From Aquimarina sp. BL5 (GTDB lineage: Bacteria; Bacteroidota; Bacteroidia; Flavobacteriales; Flavobacteriaceae), in contig NZ_CP031963.1 in assembly GCF_003443675.1 (NCBI RefSeq), forward strand, positions 3,247,501-3,311,500: a stretch of 64,000 nt of DNA, given 5' to 3'. A model generated the notes under the pieces. It made no database searches, had not been told where the DNA came from, and saw only the letters and a list, made by a program, of their open reading frames with translations. Positions 17,539-26,053 of the stretch are shown here, piece by piece. Made by a program: the position numbers and the translations under genes. Within the stretch, counting starts at the first letter, position 1; each line of letters opens with the position of its first letter.

Positions 17539-17608
17539 AATCTTATGAATTGGTTAACTTCTTATAAGTAGTGTTTTTAAGAATTTTGTTTCAAAATTTA
17601 CCCAAATA

Positions 17609-18106
17609 TTAGTTATTTTCATCAAAAAGATAGACCATATCATTGGTAAACTCCCTTATTCCTTTTATATCTTTTACCAAACTAGCATTCATTGCTTTTT
17701 CTTTTAAAAAAGCAACTGTTTCTTCTTCTGTGGCGTTGTTCAGGTCCTTAAAATACAATCTTCCCAATCTATTATTATGCAAATCCATCGCCTCTGCTAT
17801 CGCTTTATTAGGGGCTAATTTTTCGTGTAAATCAGTAATTTTCTGAGCCCAAACCATGGATTTCTCTTCACTTTTAGAATGAATATAGGTTTTCTGACAG
17901 ATCAATACATTCCATAAAGCATGTCTAAATGCATTAGGCTTTCCATTATTATGATGTGTTTTTCCGTATAAAGAATCACAGATCATCATTGTTTTTTTTG
18001 TAGCTCTTAGAGTAGGAATAATATACCACGGATTCTGAAGCAATAGTCCCGACAATCTAAATAGCTGTCTGATGCTAAACCGCTTAATAATATTCCTAAT
18101 CTTCAT
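17609..18106 (-). CDS. DUF6973-like small protein in the heme operon
   Basis: The 165-aa product is basic and mostly helical. Two motifs stand out, GKPNAFRHALWNVLICQ and AIAEAMDLHNNRLGRLYF, which I associate with the DUF6973 family (conserved His residues in NAFRHA and DLHNN). No signal peptide or membrane segment is clear. It starts 2 bp after hemE and is followed 70 bp later by the EI24-like gene, so it is co-transcribed with heme genes. The conserved His residues could bind metal or heme, but that is speculation. Confidence 0.8.
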   Translation of the reverse strand: MKIRNIIKRFSIRQLFRLSGLLLQNPWYIIPTLRATKKTMMICDSLYGKTHHNNGKPNAFRHALWNVLICQKTYIHSKSEEKSMVWAQKITDLHEKLAPNKAIAEAMDLHNNRLGRLYFKDLNNATEEETVAFLKEKAMNASLVKDIKGIREFTNDMVYLFDENN

Positions 18107-18108
18107 TC

Positions 18109-19134
18109 TTACACCTTGTATTCCTTTACAGCATCTACAAAAGCTCTAGCGTTCTCGACAGGTATATTTGGCAGAATTCCGTGCCCTAAATTAGCTATAT
18201 ATCGATCTTTACCAAATTCATCAATCATCTGTTTTACCATCTTTTTAATATCCGATGGAGGTGATAACAATCTAGATGGGTCAAAATTACCTTGTAATGT
18301 GATATTTCCTCCAGTAAGGTATCGAGCATTCCTAGCAGAACATGTCCAATCTACTCCTAATGCAGCTGCACCTGAGTTTGCCATTTCGTTTAGCGCAAAC
18401 CAACATCCTTTACCAAATACGATAATCTCAGTTTCATCCTTTAATGCATCCACAATTTGCTGGATGTATTTCCAAGAAAACTCCTGATAATCAACTGGAG
18501 AAAGCATGCCTCCCCAACTATCGAATACTTGAACAGCATTTACCCCTGCAGCTACTTTCTTTTTCAAATATGCAATAGTGGTATCTGTTATTTTTTGTAA
18601 TAATTGATGAGCGACTAGCGGTTGCGAAAAACATAATCCCTTTGCCATATCAAAATTCTTAGAACCTTGTCCTTGTACTGCATAACATAATATGGTCCAA
18701 GGCGATCCTGCAAAACCAATTAAAGGAACTCTGTTGTCAAGTTTTTCTTTAGTCATCTTGATTGCATCCATCACATATCCTAATTCTTCATCAATATCCG
18801 GAATAATAACCTGATCTACATCTGCTTGTGATCGAATTGGGTTTGGTAACCAAGGTCCAATCCCATCTTTCATTTCTACCTCTATATTCATAGCTTGTGG
18901 AATAACCAAAATATCGCTGAATAATATAGCAGCATCGGGACCAATAATATCAATAGGTTGCACTGTAATTTCTGATGCTAACTCAGGTGTTCTACATCTG
19001 GTAAAGAAATCGTACTTTTTCTTTAATGCCATGAATTCTGACAAATACCTTCCTGCCTGACGCATCATCCATACTGGTGGGCGATCAACAGTTTCTCCTT
19101 TTAAAGCTCTTAGAAATAAATCGTTTTTTATCAT
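18109..19134 (-). CDS. hemE: Uroporphyrinogen decarboxylase
   Basis: The 341-aa product removes four acetate carboxyls from uroporphyrinogen III to make coproporphyrinogen III in the cytoplasm. Signatures: [17 protein letters not shown] near residue 18 (substrate-binding Arg residues), [26 protein letters not shown] and [14 protein letters not shown] near the C-terminus. Length fits the family. Its ATG overlaps the hemD stop by four bases (ATGA type), indicating translational coupling. Confidence 0.98.
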   Translation of the reverse strand: MIKNDLFLRALKGETVDRPPVWMMRQAGRYLSEFMALKKKYDFFTRCRTPELASEITVQPIDIIGPDAAILFSDILVIPQAMNIEVEMKDGIGPWLPNPIRSQADVDQVIIPDIDEELGYVMDAIKMTKEKLDNRVPLIGFAGSPWTILCYAVQGQGSKNFDMAKGLCFSQPLVAHQLLQKITDTTIAYLKKKVAAGVNAVQVFDSWGGMLSPVDYQEFSWKYIQQIVDALKDETEIIVFGKGCWFALNEMANSGAAALGVDWTCSARNARYLTGGNITLQGNFDPSRLLSPPSDIKKMVKQMIDEFGKDRYIANLGHGILPNIPVENARAFVDAVKEYKV

Positions 19135-19793
19135 ATCCGTTTATCAAAGTATTTAACTGCCTGAACGATCACATTCTCTACAGTTGGTTTGTTAGCAACA
19201 ATAATATTGTTTGTATATTTTTTGGCTTCAGAAGCAGTAGTATTTCCAATACAAAAAACCATGCTATTATCGATGATATTATTAGAAACATAGCTTTGTA
19301 CAGCTGATGGGCTGAAAAACAATATTCCATTAAATGTACGATCGAATTTTTTAGATTTTTTATGTGTTCTATAGACTACTATTTCATCCAGCTTAACATT
19401 GTTTTCTTTCAAAATGGATGGCAATTCATCTCTTCTCAGGTTTCCACAAAAAAAGAAAAATTGTTCCTTTTTATAGTTTTTTGAGATAATTTCACCCAAA
19501 TCAGAAGCATTCTGAGCGATTTCAGAAACTTTTAGTCCATTTCCTTCCAATAGTTTTTTGGTGTTCTCCCCTACACAAAAACAATTCTGAATTTCGAATT
19601 CTAAATTCTGAAGTGCTTTTACGGCATTCTTACTGGTAAAAATTGCATTCTCTATATTTTGATTAAAATCAACATCCAGTAATTCAATTTCTATTACATT
19701 ATATTCCACAAATCCGATTCCAGAATTTAGTAGCAGCTCTTTTTGAGTTGTAGAGAGTTTTTTTGTGGATAATATGGAGGAATTAGAGCTCAA
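19131..19793 (-). CDS. hemD: Uroporphyrinogen-III synthase
   Basis: The 220-aa product closes and inverts ring D of hydroxymethylbilane. HemD is poorly conserved; recognition rests on the start ([20 protein letters not shown]), the internal [10 protein letters not shown] and [15 protein letters not shown] motifs, the length and the place between hemC and hemE. The start is TTG at 19793, directly after the hemC stop; no ATG or GTG in frame gives a full N-terminus. It overlaps hemE by four bases. Confidence 0.93.
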   Translation of the reverse strand: MSSNSSILSTKKLSTTQKELLLNSGIGFVEYNVIEIELLDVDFNQNIENAIFTSKNAVKALQNLEFEIQNCFCVGENTKKLLEGNGLKVSEIAQNASDLGEIISKNYKKEQFFFFCGNLRRDELPSILKENNVKLDEIVVYRTHKKSKKFDRTFNGILFFSPSAVQSYVSNNIIDNSMVFCIGNTTASEAKKYTNNIIVANKPTVENVIVQAVKYFDKRI

Positions 19794-20708
19794 TTATTTT
19801 AAACTTGCTTTAATCCTCTTCATCAATTCTTTCCCTCCATTATTTAAAACTTCCTGAGCACATTGTATCCCAAAGTTTTGTCTATCCTCAAGCTTTATCA
19901 TTTTGTTAACCTCTATTTTATCTTTTCCATCTAGACTGAATAAAACTCCAGTAAAATGAATTTGATCTCCTTTGATTTTTGCTAAAGCTCCTATTGGTGC
20001 AGTACAACCACCTTCTAACTCTCTAAGAAATTCTCTTTCTATATGCACGCATATTTTAGAATCTGTATGATCAAGATTCGAAAGCGCATTCAAACAATAA
20101 GCGTCATTTTCTTTAGCAACGACTAGCATAGCTCCTTGTGCCGGAGCTGGAGTCATCCAACTCAGGTCCAAATATTCTTTCGGTTTAAGTTTGATTCTTT
20201 CTAATCCTGCAGCTGCAAAAATAGCTCCATTCCAATCACTATCGTTTAGTTTTTGCATTCGGGTATTTACATTACCTCTTAAATCAACAACTTTATGATT
20301 GGGAAATTTATGTAACCATTGTGCTTGTCTTCTTAAACTACCTGTAGCAATAGTTCCTTCTCTATCTAAGAAATCTAATCCTTTATGCAAAAGAATATCC
20401 TGTACATTCGCACGCTCTAAAACTGCTGCTTCTACGATACCTTTTGGTAAAGCCGTCGGAACATCTTTCATAGAATGCACTGCAATGTCAATATCATTAT
20501 TAAGCATTGCTACATCAAGTGTTTTGGTAAAAATTCCTGTAATTCCTAATTCATATAATGGTTTGTCCAAAACAATGTCTCCAGTAGATTTTACAGGAAC
20601 TAAGATTGTAGTAAAGCCAAGATCTTCTAATTTATTCTGCACTGTATGAGCTTGCCAAAGTGCCAACTCACTATCACGGGTACCAATGCGGATTGTTTTA
20701 TTTTCCAC
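19794..20708 (-). CDS. hemC: Hydroxymethylbilane synthase (porphobilinogen deaminase)
   Basis: The 304-aa product polymerises four porphobilinogens into hydroxymethylbilane. Motifs: RIGTRDSELALWQAHTV at the N-terminus, DIAVHSMKDVPT, TGSLRRQAQ, DLRGNVNTRMQKL, and LEGGCTAPIGALA, whose Cys carries the dipyrromethane cofactor. It overlaps the hemA stop by one base and abuts hemD, so it lies in the middle of the operon. Confidence 0.98.
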   Translation of the reverse strand: MENKTIRIGTRDSELALWQAHTVQNKLEDLGFTTILVPVKSTGDIVLDKPLYELGITGIFTKTLDVAMLNNDIDIAVHSMKDVPTALPKGIVEAAVLERANVQDILLHKGLDFLDREGTIATGSLRRQAQWLHKFPNHKVVDLRGNVNTRMQKLNDSDWNGAIFAAAGLERIKLKPKEYLDLSWMTPAPAQGAMLVVAKENDAYCLNALSNLDHTDSKICVHIEREFLRELEGGCTAPIGALAKIKGDQIHFTGVLFSLDGKDKIEVNKMIKLEDRQNFGIQCAQEVLNNGGKELMKRIKASLK

Positions 20709-21958
20709 TATTTATCTTGTATTTGGAATACTTTCTGAATCAGTTCTATACTTTCTGAAGAAGAAGTATTTTCATCTTTAAGATGACTAGCGAAGTGATT
20801 TGTAATTTTTTGTATAATGCGATCACTAATAATTGTAGCCTGTTCTTCATTAAAATCAGAAATCTTTTTTCGTTGTAGATTGATTTCTGCTTCTTTAAAA
20901 GAAACCAGTTTATTTTTTAGTGCCTTTATTGTTGGTGCAAATTTTCTGGTTTCCATCCAGCTATCGAATTCCGATCTAACCTCATCTATTATAGCTTCTG
21001 CTTTTGGGATATGTACTCTTCTCCTTTGTAAGGTATCATCAGTCATCTTGGATAAATGATCCATATGTACTAAAGTAACATTTGGTAATTCTGAAACATT
21101 TGTATCTACATTCTTCGGTACGGATAAATCCAAAATAAGTAAAGGTTTATCTGTATTGATTAAGTCTTTGTAAATTGTTGGTTTTTGCGCTCCCGTTGCC
21201 ACAATTAACACATCAGAATGGTTTACCTCTTCTTTAAGTGTTTCAAAATCCTTAACGACAAGGTTAAACTTTCCGGCTACTTTCTCCGCTTTATCTCTTG
21301 TCCTATTAATTAAAACAATATGATCATTCTTGGTATGCTTTACGAGGTTCTCACAAGTATTTCTACCGATTTTTCCTGTACCAAAAAGCAATATGTTCTT
21401 GTCAGTGACATAAGGTACTCTTGCTAGAATATATTGTACTGCTGCAAAACTAACAGATGTAGCACCGCTAGAAATCTCAGTTTCGTTTTTAATACGTTTA
21501 CTTGCCTGAATAACAGCATTAGTCAATCGTTCTAAAAATGGATTGATCATTTGTACTTTCTTAGACGCTTTGAAACCAGCTTTTATTTGACCTATAATTT
21601 CAAAGTCACCTAAAATCTGACTATCTAATCCCGTTCCAACTCTAAATAGATGTGCAACAGCCTTACTATTTTTATGAACATAAGCTACTTTTTCGAATTC
21701 TTCGACAGTACCATGTGTATGTTCACACAAAAGTTTTATTAACTGAAATGGATGTTGTGCAAAACCGTATAACTCTGTACGATTACAGGTAGACATTACC
21801 AAAAGACCTTCAATTCCTTCGTCTTTAGCCTGCATTAAAATAGCAGTTTTTGCCTCCTCATTTATACTGAAATGTCCACGTATTTCGGCATCAGCTTTTT
21901 TATAGCTGAGACCGATTGTATAAAAATTTGCTCCTTTCGTACGTAGATGAGAGTCCAT
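20708..21958 (-). CDS. hemA: Glutamyl-tRNA reductase
   Basis: The 416-aa product makes glutamate-1-semialdehyde from glutamyl-tRNA, the first committed step of C5-pathway heme synthesis. Visible: STCNRTELYGFA with the catalytic Cys, LDSQILGDFEIIGQIK, the NADPH-binding GTGKIGRNTCENL, INRTRDKA, and a C-terminal dimerisation helix region. It is the first gene of the operon, so promoter control here would set the whole pathway. A -7-like box sits 24 bases upstream and a divergent AraC-type gene starts 199 bp away. Confidence 0.98.
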   Translation of the reverse strand: MDSHLRTKGANFYTIGLSYKKADAEIRGHFSINEEAKTAILMQAKDEGIEGLLVMSTCNRTELYGFAQHPFQLIKLLCEHTHGTVEEFEKVAYVHKNSKAVAHLFRVGTGLDSQILGDFEIIGQIKAGFKASKKVQMINPFLERLTNAVIQASKRIKNETEISSGATSVSFAAVQYILARVPYVTDKNILLFGTGKIGRNTCENLVKHTKNDHIVLINRTRDKAEKVAGKFNLVVKDFETLKEEVNHSDVLIVATGAQKPTIYKDLINTDKPLLILDLSVPKNVDTNVSELPNVTLVHMDHLSKMTDDTLQRRRVHIPKAEAIIDEVRSEFDSWMETRKFAPTIKALKNKLVSFKEAEINLQRKKISDFNEEQATIISDRIIQKITNHFASHLKDENTSSSESIELIQKVFQIQDK

Positions 21959-21982
21959 TGGGTTATTTCAATTTTTCCGTAG

Positions 21983-22010
21983 CAAAAATATCCCAGATCA
22001 GGTTTAAAAA
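21983..22010 (-). promoter_or_regulatory. Putative promoter of the heme operon
   Basis: On the minus strand TATTTTTG (21990 down to 21983) fits the Bacteroidota -7 consensus TAnnTTTG exactly. A T-rich TTTTTTAA block stands at 22010-22003, about where a -33 element is expected. Predicted transcription start is near 21977, giving a leader of about 20 bases before hemA. Confidence 0.45.
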
Positions 22011-22120
22011 ATAACGCTAGAAGTTTTTTAAGTATCGAAAAGCGTTGTTTACCCCTTCAAATATCCAAAATCGGGTAAAAACACCTATTTTTGTATGAGT
22101 TCCGAAGATAGCTAATTAAA

Positions 22121-22152
22121 TTGTTTAGATTTATTCTAAATAAATACTTTTA
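22121..22152 (+). promoter_or_regulatory. Putative promoter of the AraC-type gene, adjacent to ATG
   Basis: TTG at 22121 and TACTTTTA at 22145-22152 (one mismatch to TAnnTTTG) are 21 bases apart. The -7 box ends five bases before the ATG at 22158, so transcription would begin at or next to the start codon, making the mRNA leaderless. Confidence 0.4.
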
Positions 22153-22157
22153 CAGAG

Positions 22158-23048
22158 ATGGAAATACAACTAAAAAATAACGCTCCAGGAATTCTGGAAG
22201 AGACCATTATAGATGAGGGTTTCTATATTCTTAAATTTCAAAACGAAACTAATGATAATCAGCGTATTATAAGAGACATTAATAGTAGCTATATTCAGTT
22301 TCACTTCTGCGTAAAAGGTATTATGAAGTTTAATTTTAACAACGGAAGTTACGCAATACCTTTATCAGAAAAAAAATCCCTTTTACTCTACAATCCTCAA
22401 CGAGATTTACCTATGAACCTCGAAATGGAAAAGGACTCTTGGCTAGTATCTCTTTTGATTTCTATTAAAAAGTTTCATTCTTTGTTTTCTAAAGAAGCAG
22501 ATTATATTCCTTTTCTTGGAGAAGGTAATCGTGATAAAAAATACTATACCGATGCCGACATCTCTCCATCTATGACTGTGGTTCTGAATCAAATACTAAG
22601 TTACAATTTACACAAATCTATTAAGCTGTTATATTTTAAAGGCAAAGCGTATGAGCTATTAAGCCTATATTTTAATAAACCTGAAGATGCAGATATAGAT
22701 CAGTGCCCATTCCTGGTTGACGAGGAAAATGTTCTTAAAATTAAACAGGCCAAAGAAATTATTATTTCCAGAATGGCAGAACCACCTACCCTTCAGGAAT
22801 TGTCAAAGGAAATTGGGTTACCCTTAAGTAAACTTAAAGATGGATTTAAACAAATATATGGAGAACCTGTCTATGCTTTTTTATTCGATTATAAGATGGA
22901 AGTAGCCCGTCAATTACTTGCCTCGGGAAGTCATAATGTTAATGAGGTTGGGTTGAAAGTAGGATACAGTACCGCAAGCCACTTTATAGCTGCTTTTAAA
23001 AAGAAATTTGGCACCACACCCAAAAAATATGTGATGAACTTAAGCTAA
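22158..23048 (+). CDS. AraC-family transcriptional regulator next to heme genes
   Basis: The 296-aa product has a cupin-like N-terminal sensing part (IQFHFCVKGIMKFNFNN, SLLLYNPQRDLPMNLEME) and a C-terminal AraC DNA-binding domain with two helix-turn-helix motifs (LQELSKEIGLPLSKLKDGFK; VNEVGLKVGYSTASHFIAAF followed by KKKFGTTPKKYV). It is divergent from hemA and 415 bp upstream of hemH on the same strand, so it is a good candidate regulator of heme synthesis, perhaps sensing heme or iron status (inference). Only the ATG at 22158 gives the full domain. Confidence 0.9.
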   Translation: MEIQLKNNAPGILEETIIDEGFYILKFQNETNDNQRIIRDINSSYIQFHFCVKGIMKFNFNNGSYAIPLSEKKSLLLYNPQRDLPMNLEMEKDSWLVSLLISIKKFHSLFSKEADYIPFLGEGNRDKKYYTDADISPSMTVVLNQILSYNLHKSIKLLYFKGKAYELLSLYFNKPEDADIDQCPFLVDEENVLKIKQAKEIIISRMAEPPTLQELSKEIGLPLSKLKDGFKQIYGEPVYAFLFDYKMEVARQLLASGSHNVNEVGLKVGYSTASHFIAAFKKKFGTTPKKYVMNLS

Positions 23049-23222
23049 TTAAGATTCCCTAACTGGAATTCCTTCTCCTTTTTGTAGTGAAACTATCGAA
23101 TCATACATTCCTCTGTCACTTTCTTCTTTATCCACTAATACAGATACAAACTCGAAATTCTCCAATAATTCTAAAATAAAGGGTAATTTGTCCTTTTCGA
23201 CGTCTACAATAATACGTTTCAT
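23049..23222 (-). CDS. Small antitoxin-like protein, 57 aa
   Basis: The minus-strand ORF from ATG at 23222 to TAA at 23049 encodes MKRIIVDVEKDKLPFILELL and continues to GEGIPVRES. The start (MK.I.V.V..DK..F..ELL) resembles short Bacteroidota antitoxins that pair with RelE/ParE-type toxins, where the first helix-strand unit is followed by an acidic toxin-binding tail. No toxin gene lies next to it. It is tail to tail with the AraC gene with no gap. Amphipathic composition and sensible codons support a real gene. Confidence 0.6.
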   Translation of the reverse strand: MKRIIVDVEKDKLPFILELLENFEFVSVLVDKEESDRGMYDSIVSLQKGEGIPVRES

Positions 23223-23405
23223 TTCATTGCTTTTTTTGATCTTATAAAAATAAGAAAATATTATGTGGTAATTTCTAGTTTATTATAATTTAACTTGTAT
23301 ATAGAGTTTCTCTATATTTAGGCATATTAATAGATTTCTAGAAGTTTTTGATATTTCATTTACCTAACCATTCTGTGATACTGTTATCAATAAGTCTTAT
23401 TATAA

Positions 23406-23441
23406 TTTTATGATCTATCCATAGAATAGTTTGTATTTTTA
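23406..23441 (+). promoter_or_regulatory. Possible hemH promoter
   Basis: TATTTTTA at 23434-23441 is one base off TAnnTTTG and a TTTTA block lies at 23406-23410, 23 bases upstream. The start of hemH is 21 bases downstream of the -7 box. Moderate match only. Confidence 0.3.
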
Positions 23442-23462
23442 CCTCTAGAAAAAGAAAATTTT

Positions 23463-24500
23463 ATGAGTAAAGGTGTACTTCTTGTCAACTTAGGTTCTCC
23501 CGATAGTACTGACCCAAAAGACGTAAAGAAATATCTCGGTGAATTTTTAATGGACCCCAGAGTTATTGATGTTCCGTTATGGGCAAGAACGTTGTTAGTA
23601 AAAGGAATTATTCTGAATACGAGGCCAAAAAAATCAGCTGCTGCCTACAAAAAAATATGGTGGGACGAAGGCTCTCCTCTAATTGTTCTTTCCGAAAGAT
23701 TGCAGAAAAAGGTCTCAGAACGAACACCAATTCCGGTTGGCTTGGCAATGCGCTATGGTTCTATGAGTATCAAAAAAGGATTGCAAGAGCTTCATGAAAA
23801 AGGAGTTGATGAAGTTTTAATCATTCCATTATATCCGCAATTCGCAATGGCAACCACAGAAACCATTTTGGTACTTGCGGAAGAACTGAGAAAAGAACAT
23901 TTTCCTCAAATGAAGTTAGCAGATATTCCAGCTTTTTATAATAAACCAGCGTACATCGAAGTACTATCCAAGAGTATTGCTGAGAAAATTAATGATCTAG
24001 ATTACGAACATTTATTATTCTCATATCACGGTGTTCCAGAAAGACATATCAGGAAGAGCGATATTAGCAACGGAAACTGTAAAATGGATGGAAAGTGTTG
24101 TTTTAAAAAGGGATCAGTACAACATGAATTCTGTTATCGTCATCAATGTGAGATAACAACCGTACAAGTCGCTAAAAAATTAGGCCTAAAAAACGGCACG
24201 TATTCTACCTCGTTTCAATCTAGATTGGGATTTGATCCGTGGTTACAACCTTATACAGATAGAACTATCGAAAGAATGGGTAAAGAAGGTATTAAAAAAA
24301 TGGCCATTGTCACTCCTGCCTTTGTATCTGATTGTCTGGAAACTCTAGAAGAAATAGCTATGGAAGGAGAAGAAATTTTTCACGAAGTTGGTGGAAAAGA
24401 ATTCACAACAATTCCTTGTCTAAATGATCGAGATGATTGGGCTGATTTATTAGCAAATTGGGTAAACGAGTGGACAGAAGCTAAAACTCCTGTCCTATAA
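23463..24500 (+). CDS. hemH: Ferrochelatase
   Basis: The 345-aa product inserts iron into protoporphyrin to form heme. Motifs: GVLLVNLGSPDSTDPKDVKK, RYGSMSIKKGL, FSYHGVPERHIRKSD with the metal-inserting His near 189, and the family motif SFQSRLGFDPWLQPYTD. Residues 206-229 hold five Cys (GNCKMDGKCC and EFCYRHQC), like the internal [2Fe-2S] insert described for some bacterial ferrochelatases. The stop overlaps the MATE gene start by one base, so both share a transcript. Confidence 0.97.
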   Translation: MSKGVLLVNLGSPDSTDPKDVKKYLGEFLMDPRVIDVPLWARTLLVKGIILNTRPKKSAAAYKKIWWDEGSPLIVLSERLQKKVSERTPIPVGLAMRYGSMSIKKGLQELHEKGVDEVLIIPLYPQFAMATTETILVLAEELRKEHFPQMKLADIPAFYNKPAYIEVLSKSIAEKINDLDYEHLLFSYHGVPERHIRKSDISNGNCKMDGKCCFKKGSVQHEFCYRHQCEITTVQVAKKLGLKNGTYSTSFQSRLGFDPWLQPYTDRTIERMGKEGIKKMAIVTPAFVSDCLETLEEIAMEGEEIFHEVGGKEFTTIPCLNDRDDWADLLANWVNEWTEAKTPVL

Positions 24501-25888
24501 TGGCAAAAGTAAGCTCTGAAGCTTTAGGAACGCAACCCATTGGTAAACTTCTAATCCAGCAGGCAGTTCCCGCATCCATTGGAATATTGGTCATGTCTTT
24601 GAATATGATTGTTGATACTGCCTTTTTAGGAAATTGGATAGGAGGACTCGCAATTTCTGCAGTGCAAGTAGTTCTTCCTTTTACCTTTTTTATTGGAGCC
24701 ATCGGTTTAGCAATTGGTATTGGCGGTAGTTCTGTATTATCCAGAGCTTTGGGTTCTGGAGATCACGATAAAGCGTTACGGGTTTTTGGAAATCAAACAA
24801 CACTTACTTTTTTAATTTCCGGTTCATTAGCACTGGCTGGATTAATTTTTCAAGATTTTTTTATTAGTTTTCTTGGAGCTGAAGATTCTTTTAAAGATTA
24901 CGCTCTTATCTACTACAGAATCGTTCTTTACGGAATTGTTATGTTATCCATGTGTATGATGGGCAATAACGTTATCCGCGCAGAAGGTAAACCAAAATTC
25001 GCGATGGTAGCTATGATATTACCAGCTATTGGTAATATTTTTCTGGACTATCTCCTTATTAACGTAATGGGATATGGTATGGAAGGAGCTGCTTGGGCAA
25101 CTTTTATTAGTTATGCGATTTGCTTTGGCTTTATTCTTTGGTTTTTTATTGCTAAAAGTGAACTACGATTGAATTTAGAATGTATAAAATTAAAAAAGAA
25201 AATCGTAAATGAAATAAGTGGCTTAAGCTTTGTCACTTTAGCCAGACAAGGCACCATAGCAGTACTTGGTATCCTTTTAAACAATGTCCTTGGTAATTAC
25301 GGTGATGAACTAGATATTGCATCCTATGGAATCATAAGAACTGTACTCATGTTTGCTTTGTTTCCCGTGATTGGAGTTAATCAAGGATTTATGCCCATTG
25401 CCGGGTACAATTACGGTGCAGAAAAATTTCAAAGAGTACGAGAATCTATTAATACTTCTATTACCTATGGAGGAATACTAGCAATTTTGATATTTGTTAT
25501 CATTATGGTATTTCCTCAAGAATTTATTTCGATTTTTGTAAGTACGAAAGAATCGCTAGATCCAGAAACGCTCGCTGATAATAAAGAAATTCTAAGACGA
25601 ACTCCATCGGCACTAAGGTTAGTATTTCTGGCAACTCCAGTGATTATTGTACAACTCATAGGATCTGCTTATTTCCAATCCATAGGAAAAGTAATCCCTG
25701 CACTATTACTAAGTCTTACCAAACAAGGGTTCTTTTTGATTCCACTTATCTTAATACTACCTCCATTTCTTGGTGTTTTAGGGGTTTGGATTGCGTTTCC
25801 GATAGCAGATGTGCTCTCTACAATTCTTACTGGATATTACTTAAATAGAGAAGTGAGAAAAACTTTAGCGACATCTAAGACCGCTTAA
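24500..25888 (+). CDS. MATE-family efflux transporter
   Basis: The 462-aa product has about twelve hydrophobic segments and MATE features: LLIQQAVPASIGILVMSLNM near the start, FLGNWIGGLAISAVQVVLPF, NVIRAEGKPKFAMVAMI, and the half-repeat FPVIGVNQGFMPIAGYNYGA. MATE pumps export drugs or cationic metabolites using Na+ or H+. The start codon overlaps the hemH stop, so the pump may be expressed with heme synthesis, perhaps to export a porphyrin (inference). Confidence 0.93.
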   Translation: MAKVSSEALGTQPIGKLLIQQAVPASIGILVMSLNMIVDTAFLGNWIGGLAISAVQVVLPFTFFIGAIGLAIGIGGSSVLSRALGSGDHDKALRVFGNQTTLTFLISGSLALAGLIFQDFFISFLGAEDSFKDYALIYYRIVLYGIVMLSMCMMGNNVIRAEGKPKFAMVAMILPAIGNIFLDYLLINVMGYGMEGAAWATFISYAICFGFILWFFIAKSELRLNLECIKLKKKIVNEISGLSFVTLARQGTIAVLGILLNNVLGNYGDELDIASYGIIRTVLMFALFPVIGVNQGFMPIAGYNYGAEKFQRVRESINTSITYGGILAILIFVIIMVFPQEFISIFVSTKESLDPETLADNKEILRRTPSALRLVFLATPVIIVQLIGSAYFQSIGKVIPALLLSLTKQGFFLIPLILILPPFLGVLGVWIAFPIADVLSTILTGYYLNREVRKTLATSKTA

Positions 25889-26053
25889 TTACTATCCTTA
25901 AAAACCAACCTGAAGAGAAAACAGAAATCAACTAAGGTTAAATTTACGTGAAAATGTTTCTCAATAGCCATTTATTCCAGATTTTAGTGGGCCATCAAAT
26001 CTACTTACTATGAATTTTTATGATGTTAAGGCGTAAATTATAAACTCAACCAG

